Assembly (NCBI RefSeq): GCF_026278345.1
Contig: NZ_CP111085.1
Span: 880,001 to 944,000 of the forward strand
Source of the DNA: Tellurirhabdus rosea
Lineage (GTDB): Bacteria > Bacteroidota > Bacteroidia > Cytophagales > Spirosomataceae
Length of the DNA: 64,000 nucleotides
Direction: 5' to 3'
Part shown: positions 34,249 through 42,821 of the stretch, piece after piece
Numbering within the stretch: position 1 is the stretch's first letter
How the letters are laid out: every line of letters starts with the position of its first letter
Made by a program: the position numbers and the translations under genes
The notes under the pieces: model-generated
Database searches by the model: none
The model's input: only the letters and a program-made list of their open reading frames with translations
What the model was told of the DNA's origin: nothing

Positions 34249-35706
34249 TTAGGCGGGAAGTTTCCAGCCTTCGCGATATTCGCGTTTGACGAACTGGTTG
34301 GCGCCGTCGAAGTTGGTGATCTTCATGCTCTGGCCGTCCCACAGGAGTTTTTTACGGCCGTTGAACTTGAAGCTCTTGCCGTCGGCGCTCGCTTCGCGGA
34401 GCATGTAGCTGCGGATGGCGAGGTTACCCATCAGTACCGTTTCGGTCAGCGGGCCGGCGTAGTCGAACGACGAGGTCAGGCCTTTGTGCTCCTTGCTGTT
34501 GAACCCGGCCTTGCAGGCTTCCGTCCAGGAAATCTGGTGGCCCCATTCGGGCGGGGTCTGCTGGGGCGGGGTAAAGCTCAGAACCTTGCCGTTGGGCAGG
34601 AAGACCTTCGGATTGTTGCCGTAGGTGCCGCACATCATCACGCCTTTCGTGCCGATCAGGTAGACGCCGTTGGCGTTGTCGGGTTCGCTGAGTTCGGCGT
34701 CAGCCGGTACTCCTTCGGGACGGAACGGACGGATACCGCCATCGTCCCACGTCATGGTCACCTCCGATTTGTTTTTGGACGAAGCCGGGAATTTCAGCTG
34801 CACGTGCGAAGACGGCGGGCAGCCTTCCGGAATGTACTCCGGCGTCCAGTCTTTCAGGAAGACCGAACCGATGCTGGCTTCAACTTCCGTCGGGTAGCCC
34901 AGGCCGAGCACGCGGAAGGCGGGGTCGATCAGGTGGCAGCCCATGTCGCCGAGCGCGCCGGTGCCGAAGTTCCACCAGCCGCGCCACTTGAACGGGTGGT
35001 AGGCGGGCGTGTAGCCGACCTTGGAGGCCGGACCAATCCACAGGTCCCAGTCGATATGGTCGGGGGCGGTACCCGTCGCCTGCGGAACGGGAATGCCCTG
35101 CGGCCATACGGGGCGGTTGGTCCAGATGTTCACCGTGTGGACTTTGCCGATGAGGCCGTCGTTGAACCATTTCTGCATCTGCACCTGGGCCGGGTTGGAA
35201 GCCCCCTGGTTGCCCATCTGCGTCACGACTTTGTAACGGCGGGCGGCCTCGGTCAGCATGCGGGTTTCGTAGATATCGTGGGCTACCGGCTTCTGGACGT
35301 ACACGTGCTTGCCGAGCTGCATGGCGGCCATGGCGGCCACCGCGTGCGTGTGGTCCGGAGTCGAGATCGTCACGGCGTCGATATTTTTCGCTTCCTTATC
35401 GAGCATCTCCCGGAAGTCTTTGTATTTCTTCGCATTCGGATGCTTGTCGAAAATGGCCTTGCCCCGGTTCCAGTCGATGTCGCAAAGCGCCACCATGTTG
35501 TTTGCGCCATTGTTGAAGGCATTGGTTACGTCACTGGACCCTTTACCGCCAATGCCGATGCTTGCAATGTTCAGTTTGTCACTCGGGGCAATGTAGCCTT
35601 TGCCCAGCACATGACGCGGCACAATGAGGAAGCCACTGGCCGCCAGCGCACCGGTTTGGAGAAACTGACGCCGGGATGGGTTCGTAGGTTTTTCGGAAGA
35701 TTGCAT
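34249..35706 (-). CDS. Gfo/Idh/MocA-family oxidoreductase with Tat signal
   Basis: 485 residues. N-terminal twin-arginine signal SRRQFLQTGALAASGF (about 11-26), so exported folded. A Rossmann domain follows (IGIGGKGSSDVTNAF, then VALCDID), with the cofactor-side motif VQKPVAHDIYETR and the typical TQMGNQGAS segment. Members use NAD(P) on sugars or their derivatives; the substrate here is unknown. Bacteroidota often carry many such exported copies in glycan-use loci. It is convergent with the small membrane gene and divergent from the glycosidase-like gene. Confidence 0.9.
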   Translation of the reverse strand: MQSSEKPTNPSRRQFLQTGALAASGFLIVPRHVLGKGYIAPSDKLNIASIGIGGKGSSDVTNAFNNGANNMVALCDIDWNRGKAIFDKHPNAKKYKDFREMLDKEAKNIDAVTISTPDHTHAVAAMAAMQLGKHVYVQKPVAHDIYETRMLTEAARRYKVVTQMGNQGASNPAQVQMQKWFNDGLIGKVHTVNIWTNRPVWPQGIPVPQATGTAPDHIDWDLWIGPASKVGYTPAYHPFKWRGWWNFGTGALGDMGCHLIDPAFRVLGLGYPTEVEASIGSVFLKDWTPEYIPEGCPPSSHVQLKFPASSKNKSEVTMTWDDGGIRPFRPEGVPADAELSEPDNANGVYLIGTKGVMMCGTYGNNPKVFLPNGKVLSFTPPQQTPPEWGHQISWTEACKAGFNSKEHKGLTSSFDYAGPLTETVLMGNLAIRSYMLREASADGKSFKFNGRKKLLWDGQSMKITNFDGANQFVKREYREGWKLPA

Positions 35707-35880
35707 GGAAATGGTTGAAATTGGAATGAACTGCTCTGTAAACGTAAAAGCAAATTTGCAGAAGATTTACCCTAAAAGCGAGAAAAGCGGTCATTGTCTG
35801 TGTTATTTTTTGTCGGATAAATCCTACTCCAACGCAGTAAAGGAGCCTCCCGCAGCGTCTTTTTGCCAAAAGCTTCTGTT

Positions 35881-36990
35881 ATGCTCCCACGACTCCTCTT
35901 CCTCTTTCTCAGCCTGTCGCTGTTTTCGTACACGGCCCCGGTAGCCCGCCGCTCCACAACCGTCTCCATCGTCGGAGAAAAATTTTATATCAACGGGCAA
36001 CCCACGCTCAAAGGCCGCCAGTGGAACGGCAACCGGCTCGAAGGGCTGCTGCCCAACTCCCGGATGGTGCAGGGCATTTTCGACGATCAGAACCCCGAAA
36101 CCCGCAGCCAGTGGGCTTACCCCGATACCAAAACCTGGGACCCCGAGCGCAACACCCGCGAGTTTATCGCCGCTATGCCCGCCTGGAAAGAACACGGCAT
36201 GCTGGCTTTTACCATCAATCTTCAGGGCGGCAGTCCGCAGGGCTACTCGAAAGCGCAGCCCTGGCACAATTCGGCCATTGAAGCCGACGGCTCCCTCCGC
36301 CCCGACTACATGGCCCGCCTCAAACGCATCCTGGACCGCGCCGACGAACTGGGCATGGTGGTCATCCTGGGCTATTTCTACTTCGGGCAGGACGAGCGGC
36401 TGAAAGACGAAGCCGCCGTCGTCCGGGCGACCGACCTGGCTACGGACTGGATTCACCGGCAGGGCTACCGCCACGTCATGGTCGAGATCACCAATGAGTG
36501 CAACATCCGCTACGACCACCCGATTCTGCAACCCGAGCGGGTGCATGAGCTGATCCGCCGGGTGCACGAACGGAGCCGGAAAAACGGCCGCCGCCTGCTG
36601 GTCAGCACGAGCTACGGCGGAAACACGGTGCCGCAGGAAAACGTGGTCCGGGAGTCCGACTACATTCTGCTGCACGGCAACAGCATCAAAGACCCCAACC
36701 GCATCACGGCCTTCATCGCCGAAACCCGCGCCGTGCCCGGTTACCGGCCCATGCCCATCGTCATCAACGAGGATGACCATTTCGATTTCGACAAACCGCT
36801 CAACAATTTTGTGGCCGCCACGAAATCCTACGTTTCCTGGGGCTTTTTCGATTTCCGGATGAAAGACGAAGGGTACAACGACGGGTACCAGTCCGTGCCG
36901 GTCAACTGGCAGATCAGTTCGCCGCGCAAAAAGGCCTTTTTTGACCTGTTGAAGGAAATGACCGGCGGAAACGTCCTGAGCCGCCGGTAA
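35881..36990 (+). CDS. Secreted glycoside-hydrolase-like (TIM-barrel) protein
   Basis: 369 residues from MLPRLLFLFLSLSLFSYTAP, a signal peptide. The body looks like a clan-A glycosidase barrel: HVMVEITNECNIRYDH places a candidate acid/base Glu206, and MPIVINEDDHF a candidate nucleophile Glu297 about 90 residues later, the usual spacing. No GH family can be assigned by eye and the substrate is unknown. I took the ATG at 35881, just before the signal peptide. The divergent gene is an exported Gfo/Idh/MocA oxidoreductase, consistent with glycan breakdown. Confidence 0.75.
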   Translation: MLPRLLFLFLSLSLFSYTAPVARRSTTVSIVGEKFYINGQPTLKGRQWNGNRLEGLLPNSRMVQGIFDDQNPETRSQWAYPDTKTWDPERNTREFIAAMPAWKEHGMLAFTINLQGGSPQGYSKAQPWHNSAIEADGSLRPDYMARLKRILDRADELGMVVILGYFYFGQDERLKDEAAVVRATDLATDWIHRQGYRHVMVEITNECNIRYDHPILQPERVHELIRRVHERSRKNGRRLLVSTSYGGNTVPQENVVRESDYILLHGNSIKDPNRITAFIAETRAVPGYRPMPIVINEDDHFDFDKPLNNFVAATKSYVSWGFFDFRMKDEGYNDGYQSVPVNWQISSPRKKAFFDLLKEMTGGNVLSRR

Positions 36991-36991
36991 A

Positions 36992-37031
36992 GCAAAAAGC
37001 GGTGTCTGATCCATCAGACACCGCTTTTTGC
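36992..37031. terminator. Bidirectional terminator, perfect 19-bp stem
   Basis: GCAAAAAGCGGTGTCTGAT, two-base turn, ATCAGACACCGCTTTTTGC. Serves the converging genes at 36990 and 37048. Confidence 0.9.
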
Positions 37032-37047
37032 CGAAAGAGGAAACGAA

Positions 37048-37752
37048 TCAGCGGGCCGAAACTTCGCCGCACTGCTGGTCGAAAAAGTAAACGTGGTCTA
37101 CCAGATCGCGCCAGACGAAACTCTTGTATTTTGTCATCAGCGCCGGGCACGAGCCAAAAAGGTCGCGGAAGCGGTCGTCGTAATGTTTTTTCTTAAGGCG
37201 GAAGACCTTGCCATCCGCTTTGACGTAATACGACATGTCGTGCCCGCCCGTGACCTGGATTCCGGCCACGCCGACGCCCATCGTTTCCATCGCAAACGGA
37301 TCGTGGTACACCCGGATTCTGGAATCAAAGCCCGGATTGATCAGCTGCACCAGCACCGTGCGTTTGGGGTCGTCGAGCTGTTCCTGATAAAAAACAACCA
37401 GGTCCCGCATCGATTCGCCTACTTTGTTCCGCTGCATTTTGTCGATGGAGCGGGTACTTTCGGCCAGTGAGTTCAGCTTTGAAAAATCGGACGGGGCCAG
37501 CCCCAGCTCCGCAATTTCGTCGGCTTCGTACTTGAATTTCTTTCCGTCGGTGGTTTTGCCCTCTACCCGGACGATGAGTCCTTTTTTCCGGTCAAGGTCT
37601 TCCAGCGTGAATTCGACCCGCTCGCCCGATTTGGTAATCAGATAGCCCGGCTTGCTGCTCGAAAACCGGTCGATAGGCGGCAGAAACTGCTGGGCTACCG
37701 CGGCCCCTGCGAGATGGACCCCAACGAGGAGGGTCAGTATACGTTTGAACAT
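37048..37752 (-). CDS. Secreted protein of unknown function
   Basis: 234 residues with signal peptide MFKRILTLLVGVHLAGAAVAQ (cleavage after AQ, residue 21). The mature part is mixed alpha/beta with many charged residues; two cysteines occur late (SCPAL and QQCGE). Repeated K-E/D patches in 40-80 (SGERVEFTLEDLDRKKGLIV). I recognise no domain. Probably periplasmic or outer-membrane associated. Confidence 0.65.
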   Translation of the reverse strand: MFKRILTLLVGVHLAGAAVAQQFLPPIDRFSSSKPGYLITKSGERVEFTLEDLDRKKGLIVRVEGKTTDGKKFKYEADEIAELGLAPSDFSKLNSLAESTRSIDKMQRNKVGESMRDLVVFYQEQLDDPKRTVLVQLINPGFDSRIRVYHDPFAMETMGVGVAGIQVTGGHDMSYYVKADGKVFRLKKKHYDDRFRDLFGSCPALMTKYKSFVWRDLVDHVYFFDQQCGEVSAR

Positions 37753-37830
37753 TTTGTTAGAATAATGTCCTCAAACTTATAACAATACGTCTTCATATCT
37801 CATAGGCAGACAACACTTTTTCGTGAGCGG

Positions 37831-38370
37831 TCAGGCCGCCAGACGTTCCTGCCGGATTTCGAGAATGGCTTCCCATTGTTCAGAATCGAGCCACTGCCGG
37901 ATGCTCATGTCGATCATGCGGTGGTCAATGGCGAAATTAAGGGCGTCCATCACGCGTCTGTGCTTCTCCGGCGAGTAGCCGATGCGGACGTAGTAATCCT
38001 TCAGAAACTGGGTTTTATCGGTGGTCAGGAGCGAAAACGACTCGTCGCGGTCGCGGTCGTAGAGCTGGATGGGATACGTGTTCCAGAATTCCAGGGCCGC
38101 CTTCTCGGTATCGGTTTCAAAGAGATCGTTGGCCACTTTTTCCGTCAGCACGAAGGAGTCCATGTAGTAATAACCCGACGGATTCAGGTCAAGAACGAAT
38201 CCACGGTCGACGAGGTCCCCGATTTCCAGCGCGGAAAAGCCCGGACCCTCCTGTACGAAACGGTACATCAGGGCATACTGCCGGGCATGGGTCAGAAACA
38301 GAAAGGTATACTGATTGGGGGTAAGGTTGTACGTTACCAGCGCATCGAAGTTGATTTCAAGGCTCTTCAT
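37831..38370 (-). CDS. Cytosolic protein of unknown function
   Basis: 179 residues, no signal or membrane helix. The start LTPNQYTFLFL and the following FSALEIGDLVDRGFVLDL have the helix-turn-strand rhythm of a winged-helix fold, but this is only suggestive. The second half is helical and acidic. It lies in the same direction as 37048-37752, 78 bp upstream of it. No function assigned. Confidence 0.6.
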   Translation of the reverse strand: MKSLEINFDALVTYNLTPNQYTFLFLTHARQYALMYRFVQEGPGFSALEIGDLVDRGFVLDLNPSGYYYMDSFVLTEKVANDLFETDTEKAALEFWNTYPIQLYDRDRDESFSLLTTDKTQFLKDYYVRIGYSPEKHRRVMDALNFAIDHRMIDMSIRQWLDSEQWEAILEIRQERLAA

Positions 38371-38700
38371 ACGGTGTTACGGGTATAATTACGGTGTATA
38401 AAAACGTCGGCACGGGCTCGCTCCGTACTCCGAAAAGGTGCAAACACGGTGCCAGTTTCCCCCAAACCCTTTTCCCTCCCGCATTTTTCACCCGCGCCGC
38501 GCCGGGGAGTCCCTGTGGCTAATACTTTATCGGCCCCAAACAGGGCTTTTCAGGGCGGGAAATGCATTTTTCTACTTTATCTATAGATTATTTAATCATA
38601 ATTAAAAAACCTTTCCCGCCGGAGCCTGTTCCTTTTGAGTGCAACCGGTTTTCGAGAGAAAGGCGGGCCGAAAACAAAATCCAGTAAATAATCCGAGAGC
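38371..38700. other. 330-bp gap upstream of the DUF2382 genes
   Basis: No gene. The right half is very AT-rich (around 38570-38605) and probably holds the promoter of the DUF2382 pair. ACGGTGT occurs twice near 38373-38395, in the leader of the left gene. No TAnnTTTG box found. Confidence 0.3.
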
Positions 38701-39135
38701 ATGATGACTCCAGAAGAGACTCCCGATTCGAATATTCCGTTTGCGAACGACTTAAACCGTACCCGGGTGATCCCCGTCATTGAGGAACACCTCCAGGTGC
38801 GCAAGGAAGTTGTCGAAACCGGCAGAATTCGCATTGGTAAACGGGTTTACGAGGAAGAACAGACCGTTTCTACGCCGCTGATCAGCGAAAAAGTGGACGT
38901 TGAACGGGTTGCCGTCGGAGAGTTTGTTGATACGCTGCCGGAAGTTCGGTACGAAGGCGACACCATGATCATTCCCGTTGTGGAAGAAGTGGTGGTCGTC
39001 GAAAAGCGGCTGAGGCTGGTCGAGGAGCTGCGGGTTACCCGCCAGCACATCGAAACCACAGCCACCGAACAGATCACGCTGCGTAAGGAGGAAGTGACGG
39101 TCGAACGCCTGGACCCGGAAAACCCGGTTGATTAA
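38701..39135 (+). CDS. YsnF/AvaK-domain (DUF2382) stress protein
   Basis: 144 residues. Two DUF2382-type repeats: TRVIPVIEEHLQVRKEVVET near 20-39 and MIIPVVEEVVVVEKRLRLVE near 89-108, followed by the QITLRKEEVTVERL end. The family is acidic, beta-rich and found in general stress or desiccation contexts; its biochemical role is unknown. Two successive ATGs start the frame; either could be used. The next gene (39167) has the same domain and the two are likely co-transcribed. Confidence 0.9.
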   Translation: MMTPEETPDSNIPFANDLNRTRVIPVIEEHLQVRKEVVETGRIRIGKRVYEEEQTVSTPLISEKVDVERVAVGEFVDTLPEVRYEGDTMIIPVVEEVVVVEKRLRLVEELRVTRQHIETTATEQITLRKEEVTVERLDPENPVD

Positions 39136-39166
39136 TGTTTATTCACATCATACTCAACAAAAAACC

Positions 39167-40306
39167 ATGGCACAAACGGTAGTAGGTATCTTCGACAGCG
39201 CCCGGGAGGCGCAGGATGCGGTAGAAAAACTGATGGACAAGGGCTTTAACCGGGACCAGGTTGACCTGTCGACCAGCACAATGAGCGATGCAGCCGATTA
39301 TAACACCGGTTCGACCAATTACAATACCGGTTCGACCACCGACATGGGCAGCACCTCCATGGGAACGACCGGCAGCTCGACGACTTACAACCGCGATTCG
39401 GCTTACAATCGTGACTCGGACTACAATCGTGACTCGGATAACAACCGCAGAAGTCGGGATCGTGACGACGACGGCTGGGGCATTGGTGACTTCTTCAGCT
39501 CGCTTTTTGGCGGCGACAACGACGAAACCCGCACCTACTCAGAAGTAGGCAGCCGGAGCTCGATCGTAACGGTTCACGCCATGTCGCAAGACGAAGCCGA
39601 GCGCGCCGTCGATATTCTGGACGATTGCGGAGCCGTTGACGTCAACGAAAGGGCTTCCCAGTACCAGAACGATTACCAGAGCGGCTACTCTGCCGGGGGC
39701 AGAACGGCCGGTCTGACGTCATCAGATCTGGATTCAACTAATATGACGACCTCCGGCATGACCACTTCCGACGCGGATATGGACCTGAACCGGACGACCG
39801 GCGCCGACTACGACCGGACCCGGGATATTGACCGGACCATCGATTCCGACCAGCGCATCCCCATCATTGAGGAGCAGCTGAACGTAGGCAAGCAGGAAGT
39901 AGAAACGGGTCGCGTACGGGTCCGCAGCCGGATCATCGAGCGCCCGGTGGAAGAAAATCTGCGTCTGCGTGCCGAACGCGTTCATGTACACCGCAACCCG
40001 GTGAACCGCCCGGCCTCTGAGGCAGAACTGTCCGGTTTCCGCGAAGGCGAAATCGAATTGACGCAGCACGAAGAGCGCGCCATTACGTCCAAGGAAGCCC
40101 GCGTGGTAGAAGAGGTTTCGCTGAGCAAGGATGTTGAAGAACGTGTAGAAACGGTCCGCGATACGGTTCGCCGTACGGAAGTGGACGTGGACGACACGAC
40201 AACCGGCAACATCACGAACGACACGAACCTCCGCACGGGTAACTCCTACGGAACGGACGATTACGATTCGAACACCACGACGGGCAACCGTCCGACGAAT
40301 CTGTAA
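39167..40306 (+). CDS. General-stress protein with GSP17M-like and DUF2382 domains
   Basis: 379 residues. N-terminal domain MAQTVVGIFDSAREAQDAVE resembles the general stress protein 17M/YflT fold (1-35), resumed at about 130-165 (IVTVHAMSQDEAERAVDILD). In between is a low-complexity stretch of repeats (YNTGST, YNRDSD). A DUF2382 domain fills about 230-365 (IPIIEEQLNVGKQEVETGRV). I start at 39167 because MAQTVVGIF is the conserved beginning. The repeats suggest a flexible linker; copy number may vary between strains. A 40-bp palindrome follows. Confidence 0.9.
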   Translation: MAQTVVGIFDSAREAQDAVEKLMDKGFNRDQVDLSTSTMSDAADYNTGSTNYNTGSTTDMGSTSMGTTGSSTTYNRDSAYNRDSDYNRDSDNNRRSRDRDDDGWGIGDFFSSLFGGDNDETRTYSEVGSRSSIVTVHAMSQDEAERAVDILDDCGAVDVNERASQYQNDYQSGYSAGGRTAGLTSSDLDSTNMTTSGMTTSDADMDLNRTTGADYDRTRDIDRTIDSDQRIPIIEEQLNVGKQEVETGRVRVRSRIIERPVEENLRLRAERVHVHRNPVNRPASEAELSGFREGEIELTQHEERAITSKEARVVEEVSLSKDVEERVETVRDTVRRTEVDVDDTTTGNITNDTNLRTGNSYGTDDYDSNTTTGNRPTNL

Positions 40307-40330
40307 TCAGGCAGCGATAAAATGACGGAG

Positions 40331-40370
40331 GGGTCCGGTGAGCCAGTATCGATACTGGCTCACCGGACCC
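40331..40370. terminator. Perfect 40-bp palindrome between convergent genes
   Basis: GGGTCCGGTGAGCCAGTATC followed at once by its exact reverse complement, no loop base. Located between the stop codons of 40306 and 40391. A T-run is lacking, so it may be a Rho-independent terminator of weak type or a protein-binding site. Confidence 0.55.
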
Positions 40371-40390
40371 TCTGCTATACGGGCCTCAGG

Positions 40391-40813
40391 TTAGAAACGG
40401 CGTCCGTTGTAACCGCCACCGCCCCGATCGTAGCGACGGGCCTGCTGGGCATCAAACAGGCGCTGGCGCTGGCCCGGCGACAGAACCGCCAGAATATCCT
40501 GCTGTTTCTGCCACATCAGGCGCTGGTAAGCCTGCGGATTGCGGGTGTCATAGGTCATGTGGTCGTAACGGTCTTCGATGCGCTTGATGTCCCGCTCCTG
40601 CCGGCGCGACAGGTTCACGATGTCGTCCAGGCGCTCAATGCGCATCTCGTCTCGGCGTTCGTCCACGCGGGAGTTCGGGCCATTGTCATACCGGTAATCG
40701 CGCTCGTACCGGTCATTCCGGTCGTAACGATCATTGCGGTCATAACCACGCTGGGCCATTGCGCCCGTGCTAATCAGAGCAAAACCAACCAAAGTCAAAA
40801 GCAATGTCTTCAT
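40391..40813 (-). CDS. Periplasmic protein with Arg/Asp/Tyr repeats, CpxP/Spy-like size
   Basis: 140 residues. Signal peptide MKTLLLTLVGFALISTGAMA. Then a tandem repeat of RYDRND units (about 22-45), a helical part (LDDIVNLSRRQERDIKRIED) and a closing ILAVLSPGQRQRLFDAQQ. Helical content and the LSPGQRQRL segment recall Spy/CpxP-type envelope stress chaperones, but the LTxxQ signature is not convincing. It may be a stress companion of the DUF2382 genes, from which it is convergent. Confidence 0.65.
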   Translation of the reverse strand: MKTLLLTLVGFALISTGAMAQRGYDRNDRYDRNDRYERDYRYDNGPNSRVDERRDEMRIERLDDIVNLSRRQERDIKRIEDRYDHMTYDTRNPQAYQRLMWQKQQDILAVLSPGQRQRLFDAQQARRYDRGGGGYNGRRF

Positions 40814-40951
40814 GGTGAGTAAAGTTTTTTGTTGTTACTGACCGTTAGAATGCGTTTAATTAAAATGGTTTAACCCGGTGAACTTTTATTTCAAAAAGAC
40901 AGTTTCCGGAGCCTGCCACCAGATACAACCCATTCATTTTCAGCACAAAAC

Positions 40952-41006
40952 AAAAAATCAGGGTTTACAATCCCGGAAGTGTGCCTCCCGAAATCATAAA
41001 CCCTGA
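40952..41006 (-). terminator. Terminator of the GMC dehydrogenase operon
   Basis: On the minus strand TCAGGGTTTA pairs with TAAACCCTGA around a 29-base loop, then a T-run (complement of CAAAAAA). About 20 bp beyond the stop codon. Confidence 0.7.
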
Positions 41007-41023
41007 CGATTGACGCTGACCTC

Positions 41024-42739
41024 TTACAGATTTTTCTTATTCATTTCTTTCACCGCATAATCCACCGCGCGGGCCGCAAAGGCCATGTAGGTCAGCGATG
41101 GATTCTGGGTGGACGTGGACGTCATGCTGGCGCCGTCCGTCACGAAGACGTTCTTGACGGCGTGCAGTTGGTTCCATTTGTTGAGCATCGACGTTTTAGG
41201 GTCTTTACCCATCCGGACGCCGCCCATCTCATGAATATCCAGACCCGGATTCCGCTTGTCGTCGCGGGTGCGGATGTTCTTGAAGCCAGCCACGGTGAAC
41301 ATTTCGGTCATCTGCTCCAGATAATCCTTCACCATTTTATCGTCGTTATCGTCGTAGGCGACCGATATTTTAAGCTGCGGAATGCCGAAGGGGTCTTTCT
41401 GGCCCGCGTCGAGCGCCACGTAATTGCTTTCTTTCGGAATCGTTTCGCCCATCATGTGCGAACCGACGTGCCAGCCGCCCATTTTGGGGTTCAGCAGGCT
41501 CGTTTTCAGGTCCGCGCCGATGCCGCTCTGGTCCGAATACGAACTCCGGCCCGCGTTGAAACCGGCGGCGTAGCCCCGCAGAAAATCCGTTTCCTGCTTG
41601 AAGACGTTGCGGAAGCGGGGAATATACGGACTATTGGGACGTTTGCCGTCGGTGGTCATGTCCAGAAAACCGTCGTAATCGCCCGAGATGCCCGCCCGGT
41701 AGTTGTGGAAGGCGACGTATTTGCCCAGCACCCCGCTGTCGTTGCCGAGGCCGTTGGGGAAGCGGTTCGAAGTTGAATTCAGCAAAATCAGGTTGGTGTT
41801 CAGGGCCGCAGCGTTTACAAAAATCACGCGGGCGTAGAACTCCATCATTTCCTTCGTGTTCGCATCGATGACGCGCACGCCCGTTGCCTTGCCTTTCTTC
41901 TCGTCGTAGATGATCGAGTGCACGACCGAATGCGGGCGCAGGGTCAGTTTGCCCGTTTTGGCCGCCCAGGGCAGCGTCGAGGAGTTGGAACTGAAGTACC
42001 CGCCGAACGGACAGCCACGCTCGCAGATGGTCCGGTGCTGGCACTGCGCCCGGCCCTGCTGCAGGTGAATGGGCTGCGGCTTGGTGATGTGCGCGGCCCG
42101 CCCCATGATGATGGGTCGGCTGCCTTTGTAATGGTCCTTCATTTTCTGGCTGAAGTACTTCTCCACGCAGTTCCACTCGTGGGGCGGCAGAAACTCGCCG
42201 TCCGGCAGCTGCGGCAGACCGTCCTTATTGCCCGAAATGCCGGCGAACTTTTCCACGTAGCTGTACCAGGGTGCCAGGTCTTCGTACCGGATCGGCCAGT
42301 CGACCGCGAAGCCGTCGCGGGCGGGGCCTTCAAAATCAAACTGGCTCCAGCGCTGCGTCTGGCGGGCCCACATCAGCGATTTGCCGCCGACCTGATAACC
42401 GCGAATCCAGTCGAACGGCTTTTCCTGCACGTACGGATGCTCGGCGTCCTTGACAAAAAACTGCGCCGACCCTTCGTAAAAGGCGTAGCATTTGCTGATG
42501 ATCGGATTGGCCTTGCGGATTTCGAGCGGCAGTTGTCCCCGGTGCTCAAACTCCCAGGGCTGCATCATGGTCGTCGGATAGTCCGTAATGTGCCGGACAT
42601 CGCGGCCCCGTTCCAGGACCAGCGTCCGCAGACCCTTTCCGGTCAGTTCCTTGGCGGCCCAGCCTCCGCTGATGCCGGAGCCAATCACAATGGCGTCGTA
42701 TGTGGTTGCCTTGACGGCGTCAATCGCAAAATTTGCCAT
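41024..42739 (-). CDS. GMC-family oxidoreductase, large subunit of a membrane dehydrogenase
   Basis: 571 residues. FAD-binding start YDAIVIGSGISGGWAAKELT (14-33). A Cys-containing insert CERGCPFGGYFSSNS (about 240-254) is typical of the gluconate/2-ketogluconate dehydrogenase type, and the C-terminal GMC region ends TSTSTQNPSLTYMAFAARAV. Oxidises a sugar or alcohol and passes electrons on, normally to a cytochrome. The small subunit gene (42822-43367) lies directly upstream in the same operon. Its own export signal is not visible; export through the Tat-tagged partner is an inference from the family. Confidence 0.92.
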   Translation of the reverse strand: MANFAIDAVKATTYDAIVIGSGISGGWAAKELTGKGLRTLVLERGRDVRHITDYPTTMMQPWEFEHRGQLPLEIRKANPIISKCYAFYEGSAQFFVKDAEHPYVQEKPFDWIRGYQVGGKSLMWARQTQRWSQFDFEGPARDGFAVDWPIRYEDLAPWYSYVEKFAGISGNKDGLPQLPDGEFLPPHEWNCVEKYFSQKMKDHYKGSRPIIMGRAAHITKPQPIHLQQGRAQCQHRTICERGCPFGGYFSSNSSTLPWAAKTGKLTLRPHSVVHSIIYDEKKGKATGVRVIDANTKEMMEFYARVIFVNAAALNTNLILLNSTSNRFPNGLGNDSGVLGKYVAFHNYRAGISGDYDGFLDMTTDGKRPNSPYIPRFRNVFKQETDFLRGYAAGFNAGRSSYSDQSGIGADLKTSLLNPKMGGWHVGSHMMGETIPKESNYVALDAGQKDPFGIPQLKISVAYDDNDDKMVKDYLEQMTEMFTVAGFKNIRTRDDKRNPGLDIHEMGGVRMGKDPKTSMLNKWNQLHAVKNVFVTDGASMTSTSTQNPSLTYMAFAARAVDYAVKEMNKKNL

Positions 42740-42763
42740 AAGTCGATAGCCGTTTAAGGAGTA

Positions 42764-42808
42764 ACGTTGAACGTTGAAAGCTATTAGCAGTTAAACGTTG
42801 AACGTTAC
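42764..42808. repeat. Short heptad-word repeat between small- and large-subunit genes
   Basis: Words ACGTTGA at 42764-42770, 42771-42777 and 42795-42801, followed by ACGTTAC. The two sides nearly form an inverted repeat (GTAACGTT / AACGTTAC). A small member of the heptad-word class, inside the operon gap. Confidence 0.5.
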
Positions 42809-42821
42809 ACCTTAAGCCTTT

